From positions 124,001-188,000 of the forward strand of contig QKCJ01000018.1 in NCBI GenBank assembly GCA_003245715.1: a stretch of DNA of 64,000 nucleotides, read 5' to 3'. The notes under the pieces are model-generated. The model was not told the origin of the DNA. It did no database searches and saw nothing but the letters and a program-made list of their open reading frames with translations. The stretch comes from a bacterium (GTDB taxonomy: Bacteria; Planctomycetota; SZUA-567). The first letter of the stretch is position 1; every line of letters begins with the position of its first letter. Shown one piece after another: positions 35,741-44,764 of this stretch. The position numbers and the translations under genes were made by a program.

Positions 35741-35891
35741 CGTTAAGTGTAAGTTTTTGTAAAAAAAATACTTTGCAAAAAATAAGCTGAGCTTTTATGA
35801 TGAATATAGAACAATCGGGCAGGGATTGACGTTTTAAGCACCAGATTAGATATTCATTGATAATAATATCAATTGGTTTGGGGAGTTAGCT

Positions 35892-37856
35892 ATGAAATTA
35901 GGTACGAAAATTCTATTGTTAAGTGTGGTTCCGTTGATTATCGCTTTTGCTGCGGTTGTAATTGTCCAGCAGTTGGGCAAAGCCGCGTTAACCAAGACAA
36001 TAACCGTGGAAACAACCAAAATAATAGACAAAGAGATTAACAGCATCTCAAAGAGCATTTATGACATGTGTGTCATGTATAATGCGGTTAATCAGAATAA
36101 GGTCGTCAACGACCTGGCGATTGCGCAGGATATTCTGGACAGTGATGGTGGTGTCAAGGTTGTTGCCGGTCAGACTCAGACCTGGGATGCTGTAAAGCAG
36201 GCGACCAAAGATGCGGTTACTGTGACCTTGCCGCTCTGGGAGATCGGCGGCCATGAACTGAGGCAGAATTCTTCACCCGACGCCCCTTCCGATTTTGTTG
36301 ACCATATCAAAAGAATAACCGGCAGCACCTGTACCATTTTTCAGCGGATGAATGAAGAAGGTGATATGCTGCGTGTTGCCACTAATGTCATGACCAAAGA
36401 AGGAAAACGGGCAATTGGCACTTATATCCCGGCAAAAGGTAATGATGGTAAGGCAAATGAAGTTATTTCTACGGTCCTTTCCGGTGAGACCTTCCGGGGC
36501 AGGGCGTTTGTTGTTAATAAATGGTATCTGACGGCGTATGCTCCACTCAAGGACAAGGGCGGCAAGGTTATTGGTGTCCTTTATGCCGGGGTTGAGCAGG
36601 ACCTGGGCGACCGGATCCGTAACGCAATCCTCAGTGCCAAGGTTGGTGAAACCGGTTACGTTTATGTTATTGGTGCGGCTGGTGAGGATAAGTATCATTA
36701 TGTTATCTCGCAGAATGGTGAGAAGGACGGAGTTGACCTGACTAATGCCAAAGATGCCGGCGGCCGGTACTTTATTCAGGAGATTGTTGACAAGGGGCTT
36801 GATAGTAAGCAGGGCGAGCCATTTATAATGAAATATCCATGGATGAAACCGGGGGCAAAAATCCCGAGTGACAAGATTGCCTCTATTTATTATTTTGAGC
36901 CATGGGACTGGATTATCGGGGCGGGTGCGTATGAAGAGGATTTCTTCGGAACCAGAATCGCGCTTAATAATTCCCTTGATGCGATGACCTATGAGATAAT
37001 CGGTATAATCTCTATTCTGATCGTTATTTCGGTTATAATCAATATCTTTATCGCAAGGCGCATTGCCAGCGCGATTGATGCTGTTATCGATAGCCTTACT
37101 GAAGGGGCTAATCAGGTTGCTGATGCCGCCAACCAGATTTCAAGTGCCAGCCAGTCTCTTGCTTCGGGAACGTCCGAGCAGGCGGCTTCGCTTGAGGAGA
37201 CGTCATCAGCGCTTGAAGAGATTGCCTCGATGACCAGGCAGAATGCCGATAATTCAAATGATGCCAACAAGCGTATGGTTGATACTAATGGCCAGGTTGG
37301 AACCGGTTCGGTCGCTGTTAGTAAAATGTCTAGTGCGATGGATGAAATCAATGAGCATTCAGACAGTATCCGCAAGATTATCAAGACCATTGAAAAGATT
37401 GCCTTCCAGACAAATCTTCTCGCGCTCAATGCCGCAGTTGAGGCGGCGCGTGCGGGTGAAGCGGGTAAGGGTTTTGCGGTTGTTGCTGATGAAGTTCGAA
37501 ACCTTGCTCAGAATTCCGCTCAGGCGGCAAGAGACACCGCCCAGCTTATTGAAGGAACTGTCGAACGTATTGAGAAGGGTACACTGATTGTCTCTGACCT
37601 TGAGGACAGTTTCAGCAAGATTGAAAAAAGTTCTATACAGGTTACTGAACTTATCTCGCAGATCACAACCGCCAGTCAGGAACAGGCGCAGGGCGTGGAC
37701 CAGGTTACTCAGGCAGTTACCCAGATGGACAGCGTAACTCAGCAGAATTCGGCCAATGCTGAAGAGACCGCCTCCGCTTCTGAAGAACTTTCAGCCCAGG
37801 CAGAAAATCTGCGTGCAATTGTCAATGACTTGGCAATTCTGGTTAATGGACAGTAA
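35892..37856 (+). CDS. methyl-accepting chemotaxis protein with periplasmic Cache domain
   Basis: 654-aa chemoreceptor. TM1 is at about 7-27, then a large periplasmic Cache_3-Cache_2-type sensing region (about 30-365, with [22 protein letters not shown] and a [11 protein letters not shown] block). TM2 at about 370-395 ([21 protein letters not shown]) is followed by a short HAMP-like linker and the MCP signalling domain. The conserved hairpin tip [21 protein letters not shown] is near 503-523, and [17 protein letters not shown] and [13 protein letters not shown] carry likely methylation sites. GGGGAG precedes the ATG. TTGACG at 35826 is a weak promoter candidate. No che or flagellar genes are in the window, so the receptor may feed a motility or pilus-type pathway elsewhere. 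Confidence 0.93.
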   Translation: MKLGTKILLLSVVPLIIAFAAVVIVQQLGKAALTKTITVETTKIIDKEINSISKSIYDMCVMYNAVNQNKVVNDLAIAQDILDSDGGVKVVAGQTQTWDAVKQATKDAVTVTLPLWEIGGHELRQNSSPDAPSDFVDHIKRITGSTCTIFQRMNEEGDMLRVATNVMTKEGKRAIGTYIPAKGNDGKANEVISTVLSGETFRGRAFVVNKWYLTAYAPLKDKGGKVIGVLYAGVEQDLGDRIRNAILSAKVGETGYVYVIGAAGEDKYHYVISQNGEKDGVDLTNAKDAGGRYFIQEIVDKGLDSKQGEPFIMKYPWMKPGAKIPSDKIASIYYFEPWDWIIGAGAYEEDFFGTRIALNNSLDAMTYEIIGIISILIVISVIINIFIARRIASAIDAVIDSLTEGANQVADAANQISSASQSLASGTSEQAASLEETSSALEEIASMTRQNADNSNDANKRMVDTNGQVGTGSVAVSKMSSAMDEINEHSDSIRKIIKTIEKIAFQTNLLALNAAVEAARAGEAGKGFAVVADEVRNLAQNSAQAARDTAQLIEGTVERIEKGTLIVSDLEDSFSKIEKSSIQVTELISQITTASQEQAQGVDQVTQAVTQMDSVTQQNSANAEETASASEELSAQAENLRAIVNDLAILVNGQ

Positions 37857-37934
37857 ACAACCTCCGACCCATACTGCCCGTTGAGTTAAAACAGCAGGAA
37901 GCGTAGTTGACGTATTTTGCACCAAACCTGATTA

Positions 37935-37971
37935 AAAACGCCTGATCTTTTGAGGTCAGGCGTTTTCTTTT
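37935..37971. terminator. terminator between the chemoreceptor and the 162-aa gene
   Basis: AAAACGCCTGA and TCAGGCGTTTT form an 11-base stem around a nine- to ten-base loop, then CTTTTT. A and T runs on both sides fit convergent genes. Confidence 0.9.
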
Positions 37972-37991
37972 TGAGTGAAAAAAGCGGCCAC

Positions 37992-38480
37992 TCAGTTTTG
38001 TCCTTTTATGCTTACCTTGCCGATGCCAAACTCCAAACCGGCAACACCATTTTTCTTGAGAACTGAAATCAGTTCTGGGGTGGCAAAGGTATAACTTGTT
38101 ATCGTCGGGAGTGCGCTGTTATCCGCATTAGCATCTTGGTCACGCCGGGGTTTACTCATTGTAACAAATACGGTATCGCCTTTATGCGGGTAATAAAATA
38201 TTTTCCCGCCAATGAGATCCTTTTTTCCGGCGGAATAACATATTCCGGTAGCTGTTTTGCCTGGATTATCTTTGCCGTATGAAGCAAGCACTTCCAGTTC
38301 GACCTCTTTGGTAACATAGGTTTCTTCCACTTCTGTTGTGTTTACCGCTTTGACCCTGGCCAGAACCATGATTTCAGACTCGGCAATCTGCTTCCTGTAA
38401 ACTTCCGGCGGCATAAGTCCGACAGAGACAAGAGTAACCATTGTCAGAAACACCAAAGCTTTTGCAGATTTAATTCGCAT
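37992..38480 (-). CDS. exported 162-aa protein of unknown function
   Basis: Signal peptide at residues 1-22 (KALVFLTMVTLVSVG), then a beta-rich domain (IMVLARVKAVNTTE, ATGICYSAGKKD, GDTVFVTMSK) of the strand-rich, OB/NTR-like kind. One cysteine in the mature part. GGGGAGG lies five bases before the ATG at 38480; an overlapping GTG start two codons earlier is less likely. Family unknown; periplasmic or secreted. The pattern ARVKAV...VTKEVELEVLASYGK resembles exported proteins with a single beta-barrel that measure or bind small ligands, which is a guess. It is convergent with the chemoreceptor gene. Confidence 0.65.
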   Translation of the reverse strand: MRIKSAKALVFLTMVTLVSVGLMPPEVYRKQIAESEIMVLARVKAVNTTEVEETYVTKEVELEVLASYGKDNPGKTATGICYSAGKKDLIGGKIFYYPHKGDTVFVTMSKPRRDQDANADNSALPTITSYTFATPELISVLKKNGVAGLEFGIGKVSIKGQN

Positions 38481-38886
38481 AGCCACCTCCCCTTTTATTC
38501 AAGCTTGAAAAACGACACACTCCAGATTATATACGCAGCTATTGCCCTGATAAAGTTAATAATTAATGGGAAAATTGATGTCTTCCGGGCAGAAGTGTTT
38601 AAAACGGAAAAGCTGTATTGTGAATACCGGCCTGTAATAAAGTTTGCGATAGTAAAGGATGTTATCTGTGTGTGTCATTTTTATTCGTAACAACTATGTC
38701 CGGAAAGTTACCAGATTTGCATTTATATAACTCTTTACGGGGTAATATGTAGAAAAAGTTGACAAATAAAGGGTTATTGAATTTTCTTGACAATACGAAA
38801 TCTTGGGCATAATTACTTTACATGTAATACGTCGTGGCAGTTTTATTGTTTGCTCTTTTAGGGCCAGAACAGAGGGGAGGTTGTTT
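38481..38886. other. 406-base intergenic region with candidate promoter
   Basis: No gene seen; short frames on both strands have no ribosome site. A good promoter candidate for the rightward 106-aa gene is TTGACA at 38787-38792 with -10 words CATAAT (38808) or TAATTA (38810), the latter at 17-base spacing. A second TTGACA at 38759 lacks a -10. A TACATGTA palindrome lies at about 38819-38826. Confidence 0.45.
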
Positions 38887-39207
38887 ATGCCCAAGGATCG
38901 TAAGTGCATAGTGCCAGAATGTGATAATCCGGTACACGCCAAGGGTTATTGCCGTAAGCATTATGGGCAGATCTGGAGGAAGGGAAGGATTTATTCAGAC
39001 GAGGAGAAAGCTCGTTCTGGAGAGATCGGTGAGGATGCAGACCGCATCCGTTCGCTTGAGAGAGAGCTCCGTCGGGCAGAGATGATGTATAAAAACGTCA
39101 TCGGAATGGAGGGAAGACTCAAGTGGCGCAAAGAAATCGATGAAGTCAAGAAAGAGATGCAGCGTCTGGGGCTTACGCCTAAAGAGGACGCCGGAGTCGA
39201 GCAGTAA
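38887..39207 (+). CDS. 106-aa protein with N-terminal Cys/His zinc-binding-like motif
   Basis: The ATG at 38887 follows GGGGAGG at ideal spacing; the 28-residue upstream extension of the frame is not used. Residues 5-25 hold C-x4-C (CIVPEC), then CRKHYGQIWRKG, a C-x4-C...C-x2-H metal-binding pattern similar to small zinc ribbons in phage or HNH-associated proteins. The rest is a charged helical region (RSLERELRRAEMMYKNV; WRKEIDEVKKEMQRLG), probably a coiled coil. No enzyme domain. It may bind nucleic acid or a ribosome-like target, but the family is not recognised. It has its own promoter candidate and terminator, so it is monocistronic. Confidence 0.7.
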   Translation: MPKDRKCIVPECDNPVHAKGYCRKHYGQIWRKGRIYSDEEKARSGEIGEDADRIRSLERELRRAEMMYKNVIGMEGRLKWRKEIDEVKKEMQRLGLTPKEDAGVEQ

Positions 39208-39236
39208 CTCTTTTGAAACTTAATCTTTCCGCGACC

Positions 39237-39266
39237 GACGGCGCTTAGGCGCCGTCTTTCTTTTTA
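39237..39266 (+). terminator. intrinsic terminator after the 106-aa gene
   Basis: GACGGCGC-TTAG-GCGCCGTC stem-loop with TTTCTTTTT tail, 30 bases after the stop codon. Confidence 0.92.
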
Positions 39267-39316
39267 TCTGTGTTTTATTATAATAAGATAAACAGGCTGA
39301 TTGGAGCGAATTAACC

Positions 39317-39931
39317 GTGAAGAAGAAAACCCTCATCACTTTACTTCTTGTTTTGCCGGTGACGGCTTTGCTTTTCTGGCATTTTAGCCGCAATACTGAT
39401 GAGCAGGATAAGGTGGCGGTAAAAAATATTGTTGAGTTGGTTGAATTGTGTCGTTCTCTTGAAATGAATGGGACAGAGATAAAAAGTGATTGTTTTGTGT
39501 ATGGGCATAATTTTACGAATAAATATGTGATACCGAATGATGTGGACGAGTATAACAGATCTGTTTGTCGTATAAAAGAATTGTTGAATTATCGTTTTGA
39601 AAGGCTTGAGGGAGTAATACGTTATTTTATCAAAGAGAGTAAAAATGAACTGGCTCTTTATTGTTGTGAAATGATTAAACTTGATTATAACCTTTCATGG
39701 AAAGAAGCCATAAAAGATGATGATTTAGAGCGGTTGGATAATTTTCTGAATCACAAGATGATTGCAGATAGAGATAATAACCAAATTTATTTTTCTCTTT
39801 CTCTGAAGCTTAATGATGCTTATGCGCAGGAAGATTGGAGTATTGAGCTTCATTGGTATGATCGTCCTCTTCTCTATTGTAAGAACGCCATTATTGATAT
39901 ATATAAAACTTTAGATTTAAAAATAAATTGA
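39317..39931 (+). CDS. membrane-anchored or exported protein of unknown function (204 aa)
   Basis: A GTG start at 39317 follows a distant GGAG. Residues 4-22 are hydrophobic (TLITLLLVLPVTALLFWHF) and act as a signal anchor. The remainder is helical and charged, with cysteines (ELCRSLEM, SDCFVYG, LYCCEMI) and no known motif. GC content is visibly lower than in flanking genes, as in the two other small membrane proteins at 46298 and 53130. It precedes the SulP gene by 17 bases and may be co-transcribed with it. Function unknown. Confidence 0.6.
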   Translation: MKKKTLITLLLVLPVTALLFWHFSRNTDEQDKVAVKNIVELVELCRSLEMNGTEIKSDCFVYGHNFTNKYVIPNDVDEYNRSVCRIKELLNYRFERLEGVIRYFIKESKNELALYCCEMIKLDYNLSWKEAIKDDDLERLDNFLNHKMIADRDNNQIYFSLSLKLNDAYAQEDWSIELHWYDRPLLYCKNAIIDIYKTLDLKIN

Positions 39932-39948
39932 AGTGAAGGATGTGAAAA

Positions 39949-41661
39949 TTGAGTGACTTAGCTGGAAGACCGTTGAAGCAACGTCTGCTGCCGTTTTTGC
40001 CTTTTCTGCGCTGGATGCCGCCGGATAAGGCTTTTTTGCTGACTGATACTATTGCCGGTATTACTGTCGCGCTTGTGCTTGTACCTCAGGCGATGGCTTA
40101 CGCGCAGCTTGCGGGAATGCCTGCGCAGTATGGTCTGTATGCCGCGTTTATCCCTGGTATTATCGGCGCGCTCTTTGGCCGCTCTTCACACCTTGCTACA
40201 GGCCCATCTGCACTCTCTGCGATGCTTACTGCGGCAGTTCTTATTAATGCGTTTCCTGATGTCGAGGTTGGCGGCGAGACTTACATTGCCCTTGGTATGG
40301 CGGCGGCGCTGATAGTTGGTGTGCTGCGGCTATTGGTTCGTTTATTGAAGCTTGCGGCGATTGTGAACTTTTTATCCGAGTCGGTACTCTGCGGCTTTAC
40401 GAGTGCGGCGGCTTTGATTATTGCTTCGGGGCAGGCGGGAAAACTCTTTGCCCTCAAGTTGCCGCGGGGTGAGAATTTCTTTGAGAAAATTTACCGCCTT
40501 GCCAGTAACGTTCAGGACGGCCACATACCGACAGTCATTATGGGCGTAGTCTGTATCGGTATTCTGATTGCCTGTGGCAAGTATAAAAAGCACCGTCTTC
40601 CGGGTTCGCTTATTGTCGCGGTTCTGGCGACGCTGTATGTCTATATCATGTATCAGGTCACCGGTTCCGCGCATGGCATCAGCTATCTTGGCGATGTTCC
40701 CGCCGGCTTGCCCCCGCTTTCAAATCCGTTCAAGGCGCTTGACTGGGACACCTTTATGACAATGCTTCCGGGGGCGTGTGTCATTATGTTTGTGAGCTTT
40801 ATGGAAGCGGTAAGTGTGACCAAGGCCATTGCCAGCAAAAGCCGCGAGCCGGTTGATATCAATCAGGAGATGGTTGGACAGGGGCTGGCTTCGATAGTTG
40901 CGTCGTTCACCTCTGGTTATCCGATCAGTGGCTCGTTCTCACGTTCCGCGCTTAACTATACCTGTGGCGGCAAGACTCCGGTCTGTCAGATTGTAACGAG
41001 TATCTGCGTGATGCTTACGCTGCTCTTTCTGACGCCGCTGCTTTATTATCTTCCTGACGCTGCGCTTTCTGCGATCATTATCATGTCGGTAGTCAGCCTC
41101 TTTACGCCGAAGCTGATGATTCACGCCTGGAAGACAACCACGGCAGATGGTATTGCAACGTTTGTCACCTTCTTTCTTACGCTGTATTTTTCGCCGGATA
41201 TCCTTTACGGTATTCTTGCCGGTGCCGGAGTGGCGGTGCTGTTTCATCTTAAGGCGACGATGGAGCCGCGGGTCTGTTTTGTTGAGGAGCATCCTGATGG
41301 TTCCTGGCGTGATGCTGACAAGTATGATTTGCAGATTGACGCGCGGCATCCGATGCTGCGTTTTGACGGGCGTCTGTATTTTGCCAACAGTAACCATTTT
41401 GAGGACTCGGTGCTTAAAGCCTGTGAGCGTTTTATGGATGCGAAGGTTATTCTTGTTCAGGCTTCGGGTATTAACGAGATTGACAGCTCTGGTATTTTCA
41501 TGCTCAAGCGTCTCTGTGAAAATCTCCAGCAGCGTGGAGTTGCGCTGTGCTTTGTCGGTCTCAAGGCGCAGGTTATGGATGTCATGACGCGTGGCGGGGT
41601 CTTTGATGTTATTGGTACGGAGAACTTCTACCGTACAGTCGAGGAAGCCAGGTCTACCTGA
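39949..41661 (+). CDS. SulP family anion transporter with STAS domain
   Basis: 570-aa inner-membrane transporter for sulfate or another anion such as bicarbonate. The N-terminal membrane region has the SulP motif LVPQAMAYAQLAGMPAQYGLY (about 43-63), then GRSSHLATGPSALSAML. Further helices carry the AS.tSGyPiSGSFSRSALN segment. The C-terminal STAS domain (about 445-560; FDGRLYFANSNHFED, then ASGINEIDSSGIFMLKRL) has the conserved D-S-S-G loop. A TTG start with GAAGGA upstream is used; no nearer ATG exists. No carbonic anhydrase is fused. A link to the sulfatase 25 kb away is possible but not shown. Confidence 0.93.
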   Translation: MSDLAGRPLKQRLLPFLPFLRWMPPDKAFLLTDTIAGITVALVLVPQAMAYAQLAGMPAQYGLYAAFIPGIIGALFGRSSHLATGPSALSAMLTAAVLINAFPDVEVGGETYIALGMAAALIVGVLRLLVRLLKLAAIVNFLSESVLCGFTSAAALIIASGQAGKLFALKLPRGENFFEKIYRLASNVQDGHIPTVIMGVVCIGILIACGKYKKHRLPGSLIVAVLATLYVYIMYQVTGSAHGISYLGDVPAGLPPLSNPFKALDWDTFMTMLPGACVIMFVSFMEAVSVTKAIASKSREPVDINQEMVGQGLASIVASFTSGYPISGSFSRSALNYTCGGKTPVCQIVTSICVMLTLLFLTPLLYYLPDAALSAIIIMSVVSLFTPKLMIHAWKTTTADGIATFVTFFLTLYFSPDILYGILAGAGVAVLFHLKATMEPRVCFVEEHPDGSWRDADKYDLQIDARHPMLRFDGRLYFANSNHFEDSVLKACERFMDAKVILVQASGINEIDSSGIFMLKRLCENLQQRGVALCFVGLKAQVMDVMTRGGVFDVIGTENFYRTVEEARST

Positions 41662-41689
41662 ATTTTTGTGATGTTTAATAGCGTATGAT

Positions 41690-41719
41690 AAAGGGCTGCC
41701 TGGTGAGGGCAGCCCTTTT
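41690..41719. terminator. bidirectional terminator between SulP and discoidin genes
   Basis: AAAGGGCTGCC / GGGCAGCCCTTTT stem around a short loop, lying between two convergent genes. Confidence 0.88.
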
Positions 41720-41742
41720 CGCGGGTGTATGGCTGGTTGAAA

Positions 41743-42228
41743 CTATTTTGCGTAGGTCTCAAGTTCGTAGAGGCGTACATGGTTGTCTGAGCTTGTTTTT
41801 AAAAATACGGTTTTAAGTGCGGTTGTCTTGACGGGCGTGAAAGTTATGGTTTGTTCATTGCCCTCGCCGCCGCGAACTTCCTTGACTGTTTTCCAGCTCT
41901 CTCCGTCTTTTACCATGATGTCATAATCAACACCAACGCATTTGGGTGTCCAGAAAATATAAACGGCCTTGCAGAGTTCCACTTCCTTGCCGAAGTCAAT
42001 TGTAATGCTTCTCTCGCCTTCGGTTTTTTCACTCAGCCAACGGCTGTCCATGTTTTTTGCGTTGCCGTCAATTGCTTTGTCTGCAGTATATTTCATGTAG
42101 ACGCTGCTGGCACTGGCCTTGACGCCAGCTGCAAGTGAAAGGTTTTCAGGTTTGTCGGTTGCTTGCGCGGCGGCAGTAATGATGATACTGAAAATTGCGG
42201 TGATAGTAAATTTGCTCATGAATTTCAT
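41743..42228 (-). CDS. exported F5/8 type C (discoidin)-like domain protein
   Basis: 161-aa protein made of a signal peptide (about 1-23, cleavage near AQA-TDK) and a single beta-sandwich domain. It has the F5/8C features: ASASSVYMKYTADKAIDGN at about 36-54, SRWLSEKTEGERSITIDFGKEV (the W-x-S...W-I-x-I-D-L-G pattern), YDIMVKDGESWKTVKEV and a terminal VRLYELETY. Such domains bind carbohydrate or lipid heads and are common in exported glycan-active proteins of Lentisphaerota and Bacteroidetes. No catalytic domain is present, so it is a lone binding module. GGAGAAAAG precedes the ATG. Confidence 0.85.
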   Translation of the reverse strand: MKFMSKFTITAIFSIIITAAAQATDKPENLSLAAGVKASASSVYMKYTADKAIDGNAKNMDSRWLSEKTEGERSITIDFGKEVELCKAVYIFWTPKCVGVDYDIMVKDGESWKTVKEVRGGEGNEQTITFTPVKTTALKTVFLKTSSDNHVRLYELETYAK

Positions 42229-42308
42229 CTTTCTTTTCTCCTTATTGATTGGTGAATTATAAGAGCCTTAGAGGTTCTAGAATAATTTTAGCGTTTGGCT
42301 TCGTGTTT

Positions 42309-43619
42309 TTAGAGAAACGCGCCGGTTTCCTTGAGTTTGCTGCGGACGTCCTTGCCGTCAAGCTCGAAAGGCTTTTTGCCGGATTGTGCTGCCATTGCTG
42401 CCGCGACGCCGGCAGCAGAGCCGACGGTGCAGGCCGGGGGCATTACGCGCATGCTGCTGTGGATTGCGTGGTCAACGGAAATCGGCCGGCCACCGACAAG
42501 CAGGTTGTCGATGTCTTTGGCGACGATGCAGCCGTAAGGGATTTCATAATACTCGCCGTCTTTCATGTGGACAAGCTCGGTGGTGGCGCCGGTGGTTGAG
42601 TGGATGTCGATTGGGTAGGAAACACGGGCGATAGCGTCATCAAATTTGCTGCGGTCGATAAAGTCCTGACGGGTAATCCAGTCGCGGCCCTTAATGCGGC
42701 GGCTCTCGCGCACACCGATGTGTGAAGCCATTGAGAGCAGCTCGGCTTTTTCAAAACCGGAAATATGTTTTCGTAAAAAATTCAGATAGTCGCGAATCTG
42801 TCTGCGCCCCTCAATCTCCGCTTCTGAGATTTCGCAGCCATTGATAGCGCTTTTCTTGATGACGCGGGTGGTGTTGAAATGGATGACATCATTATCATAG
42901 GTGTTGAATAACAGCACATCCCCGCGCGGGCATTCAATTTCGCCATTTTCCTTGGCCTTCAGGTAAAGCTCGGTAATGGTCTTTCTCTCGGGCATTCTGC
43001 TTTTATCAACATTGTGCAGCTTGAAGCAAGTTGTCATCGGCTGGCAGAAGCCGCTCTCCTCGCCACCGAAGGCAAACTCGCAACCGGCCCGCGCCGCCAG
43101 ATCACCATCGCCGCTGCAATCAATAAAGACCTTGGCCCTGATTGCGGTGAAGCCGGATTTTGAGAAGAGGACAACTGCTTCAATATCCTTGCCGGAAGTT
43201 ATCACATCGGCAAGGGTGTGGTGGTAAAGGATTGTCACTCCAGCCTCAAGGCAGAGATCTTCAGCCGCGAGTGCGGCGTGTGTGGTCTGTATCTCGCGCG
43301 CAGGATTGAGTGGCTTGCCGGTTTCTTTCTCTTTCTGCGTTTCCTCGGCATAATATGAGTGCATCTTTTTTACCCACTCAAGATAGACCGGCCTGTCCAT
43401 TGATTCGTCATGGCAGTGGTTAGACATGAACGGATGAACCTCGCCATATGAGGACATTCCCCCCATCATGCCGTAACGTTCAACGAGGATCGTCTTCGTC
43501 CCGGCTCTTGCCGCTGATACCGCCGCACCTAATCCGCCCGGACCAGCCCCGATAACAACAATATCCGCATCATGAGTAATTTCAATATCCCTGTTAATAC
43601 TGTAATTAATGGTTGGCAT
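42309..43619 (-). CDS. FAD-dependent oxidoreductase (FAD_oxidored family)
   Basis: 436-aa flavoprotein. The dinucleotide-binding fold is at residues 18-40 (DADIVVIGAGPGGLGAAVSAARAG), the substrate/FAD strand IDCSGDGDLAARAGCEF at about 167-183, and a C-terminal FAD contact GGRPISVDHAIHSSMRVMPPA. No signal peptide. This family is expanded in Lentisphaerota and planctomycetes, beside glycoside hydrolases and sulfatases, where it probably oxidises sugars or their derivatives. Divergent from a PocR/AraC-type regulator that likely controls it. AAGGGAAGAG precedes the ATG. Exact substrate unknown. Confidence 0.85.
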   Translation of the reverse strand: MPTINYSINRDIEITHDADIVVIGAGPGGLGAAVSAARAGTKTILVERYGMMGGMSSYGEVHPFMSNHCHDESMDRPVYLEWVKKMHSYYAEETQKEKETGKPLNPAREIQTTHAALAAEDLCLEAGVTILYHHTLADVITSGKDIEAVVLFSKSGFTAIRAKVFIDCSGDGDLAARAGCEFAFGGEESGFCQPMTTCFKLHNVDKSRMPERKTITELYLKAKENGEIECPRGDVLLFNTYDNDVIHFNTTRVIKKSAINGCEISEAEIEGRRQIRDYLNFLRKHISGFEKAELLSMASHIGVRESRRIKGRDWITRQDFIDRSKFDDAIARVSYPIDIHSTTGATTELVHMKDGEYYEIPYGCIVAKDIDNLLVGGRPISVDHAIHSSMRVMPPACTVGSAAGVAAAMAAQSGKKPFELDGKDVRSKLKETGAFL

Positions 43620-43716
43620 CTCTTCCCTTTCAAGATTTTTTTGTCTGATATTTTCCAGTAAAAATATACAGATATTCAGTTGTGTTGACTTTACTGCATT
43701 ATCCGGTTTAAAACAA

Positions 43717-43753
43717 TGGACAAAATAGCTGTTATAGTCTATAATATAGCTGT
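43717..43753 (+). promoter_or_regulatory. promoter with direct repeat, regulator gene at 43787
   Basis: TGGACA (43717-43722) and a perfect TATAAT (43740-43745) are 17 bases apart. A direct repeat ATAGCTGT at 43725-43732 and 43746-43753 is spaced 21 bases (two helical turns) and flanks the -10 box. AraC proteins commonly bind such direct repeats, so autorepression of the PocR/AraC gene is plausible. Confidence 0.55.
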
Positions 43754-43786
43754 ATTGTGTATTTTATTTTATGGAATCGGCAGGAA

Positions 43787-44608
43787 ATGAGCAAATTTGA
43801 CCTCAATTTATTAATCAGGGATCTCAATGAGGTTCTGGGTATTGATATAACCATTCATGATAATACGGGGTTATTGCGGGAGTATTTTGCCGGTTCGGTA
43901 AGTGACTTTCATAACCATCGGCATGAGTACTGCTGCCATGGGCGCTGGAGTCGGGCTGATTATGATCGTAATTGCCTGCGTGAATGCCAGGTTAATATGG
44001 ATAACCGGCAGGTTTCGGAGGTTTTTCTGCATCATTGCTGGAAGGGCGCGTGTGAAATAGTCTTTCCGGTCACTATCGATAATTGCCGGGTGATGACGGT
44101 ATTTGCCGGAGTTTTTCGCCACTCTGGCAGTATTTGCCCGCCCGAGCTGCAAGAGCAGTGGGAAAAACTGCCTGTTCTTTCTGAGGAAAAACTGCGAAAA
44201 ATTATCAACATTTTAAGCGTTGCCATCGATTCAATAATCCGGCGGACTAAAAAATCCCTGAGCGGCTCCACCCTTACCGGGAGAGCGGGGGTAATCATGA
44301 ATTATCTGCGCATGAATTATGACAAGAATATCGGCCTTGCTGATATCGCAAGCCTTCTGTCGGTCTCACCATCGCGCGCGGGACATATTGTTAAGGCTGT
44401 TTTGGGTAAGAGTTTAAAGAAAATAATTCTCGGTTTGCGTCTGCGCCGGGCTGAAGAATTGCTCGCTGAAACCGAGTATACAATTGAACATATCGCAGTA
44501 ATGACCGGGCTTGGTAACGCCGGCTATCTGCACCGGATTTTCAGTCGTGAACGGGGGGTTACTCCGGGCGAATTCCGCAAAAAGTCACAGAAAATCTGGG
44601 GCGGTTAG
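43787..44608 (+). CDS. PocR-like/AraC transcriptional regulator
   Basis: 273-aa regulator. The N-terminal part has the PocR-like cysteine-rich ligand domain pattern: CCHGRW near 50, NCLRECQ near 65 and HHCWKGACEIVFPV near 82-95, with several conserved cysteines and histidines. The C-terminal AraC double HTH (about 165-270) contains IGLADIASLLSVSPSRAGHIVKAVLG and a second HTH with IAVMTGLGNAGYLHRIFSRERGVTPGEFR. The ATG at 43787 is used; the ten upstream codons from a GTG have no ribosome site. It is divergent from the FAD oxidoreductase gene, and is probably its activator. Confidence 0.85.
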   Translation: MSKFDLNLLIRDLNEVLGIDITIHDNTGLLREYFAGSVSDFHNHRHEYCCHGRWSRADYDRNCLRECQVNMDNRQVSEVFLHHCWKGACEIVFPVTIDNCRVMTVFAGVFRHSGSICPPELQEQWEKLPVLSEEKLRKIINILSVAIDSIIRRTKKSLSGSTLTGRAGVIMNYLRMNYDKNIGLADIASLLSVSPSRAGHIVKAVLGKSLKKIILGLRLRRAEELLAETEYTIEHIAVMTGLGNAGYLHRIFSRERGVTPGEFRKKSQKIWGG

Positions 44609-44764
44609 CTGTCAACTAATACCGGATAATCCACAAATCATACAAAACATTCCACAGTCTGGCACAGGTCTTGAATATTCCATCCCGGAACAACTAAATA
44701 TTATTCATTGCGCAAATAAAATGGATTTTACCTGTTGCGTTTATTTTCGGACGGAGGAATTATT

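Noticed and set aside
38505..38690. 61-codon plus-strand frame after the 162-aa gene region
   Set aside because: TTG start without a Shine-Dalgarno in an AT-rich gap; translation has no family resemblance.
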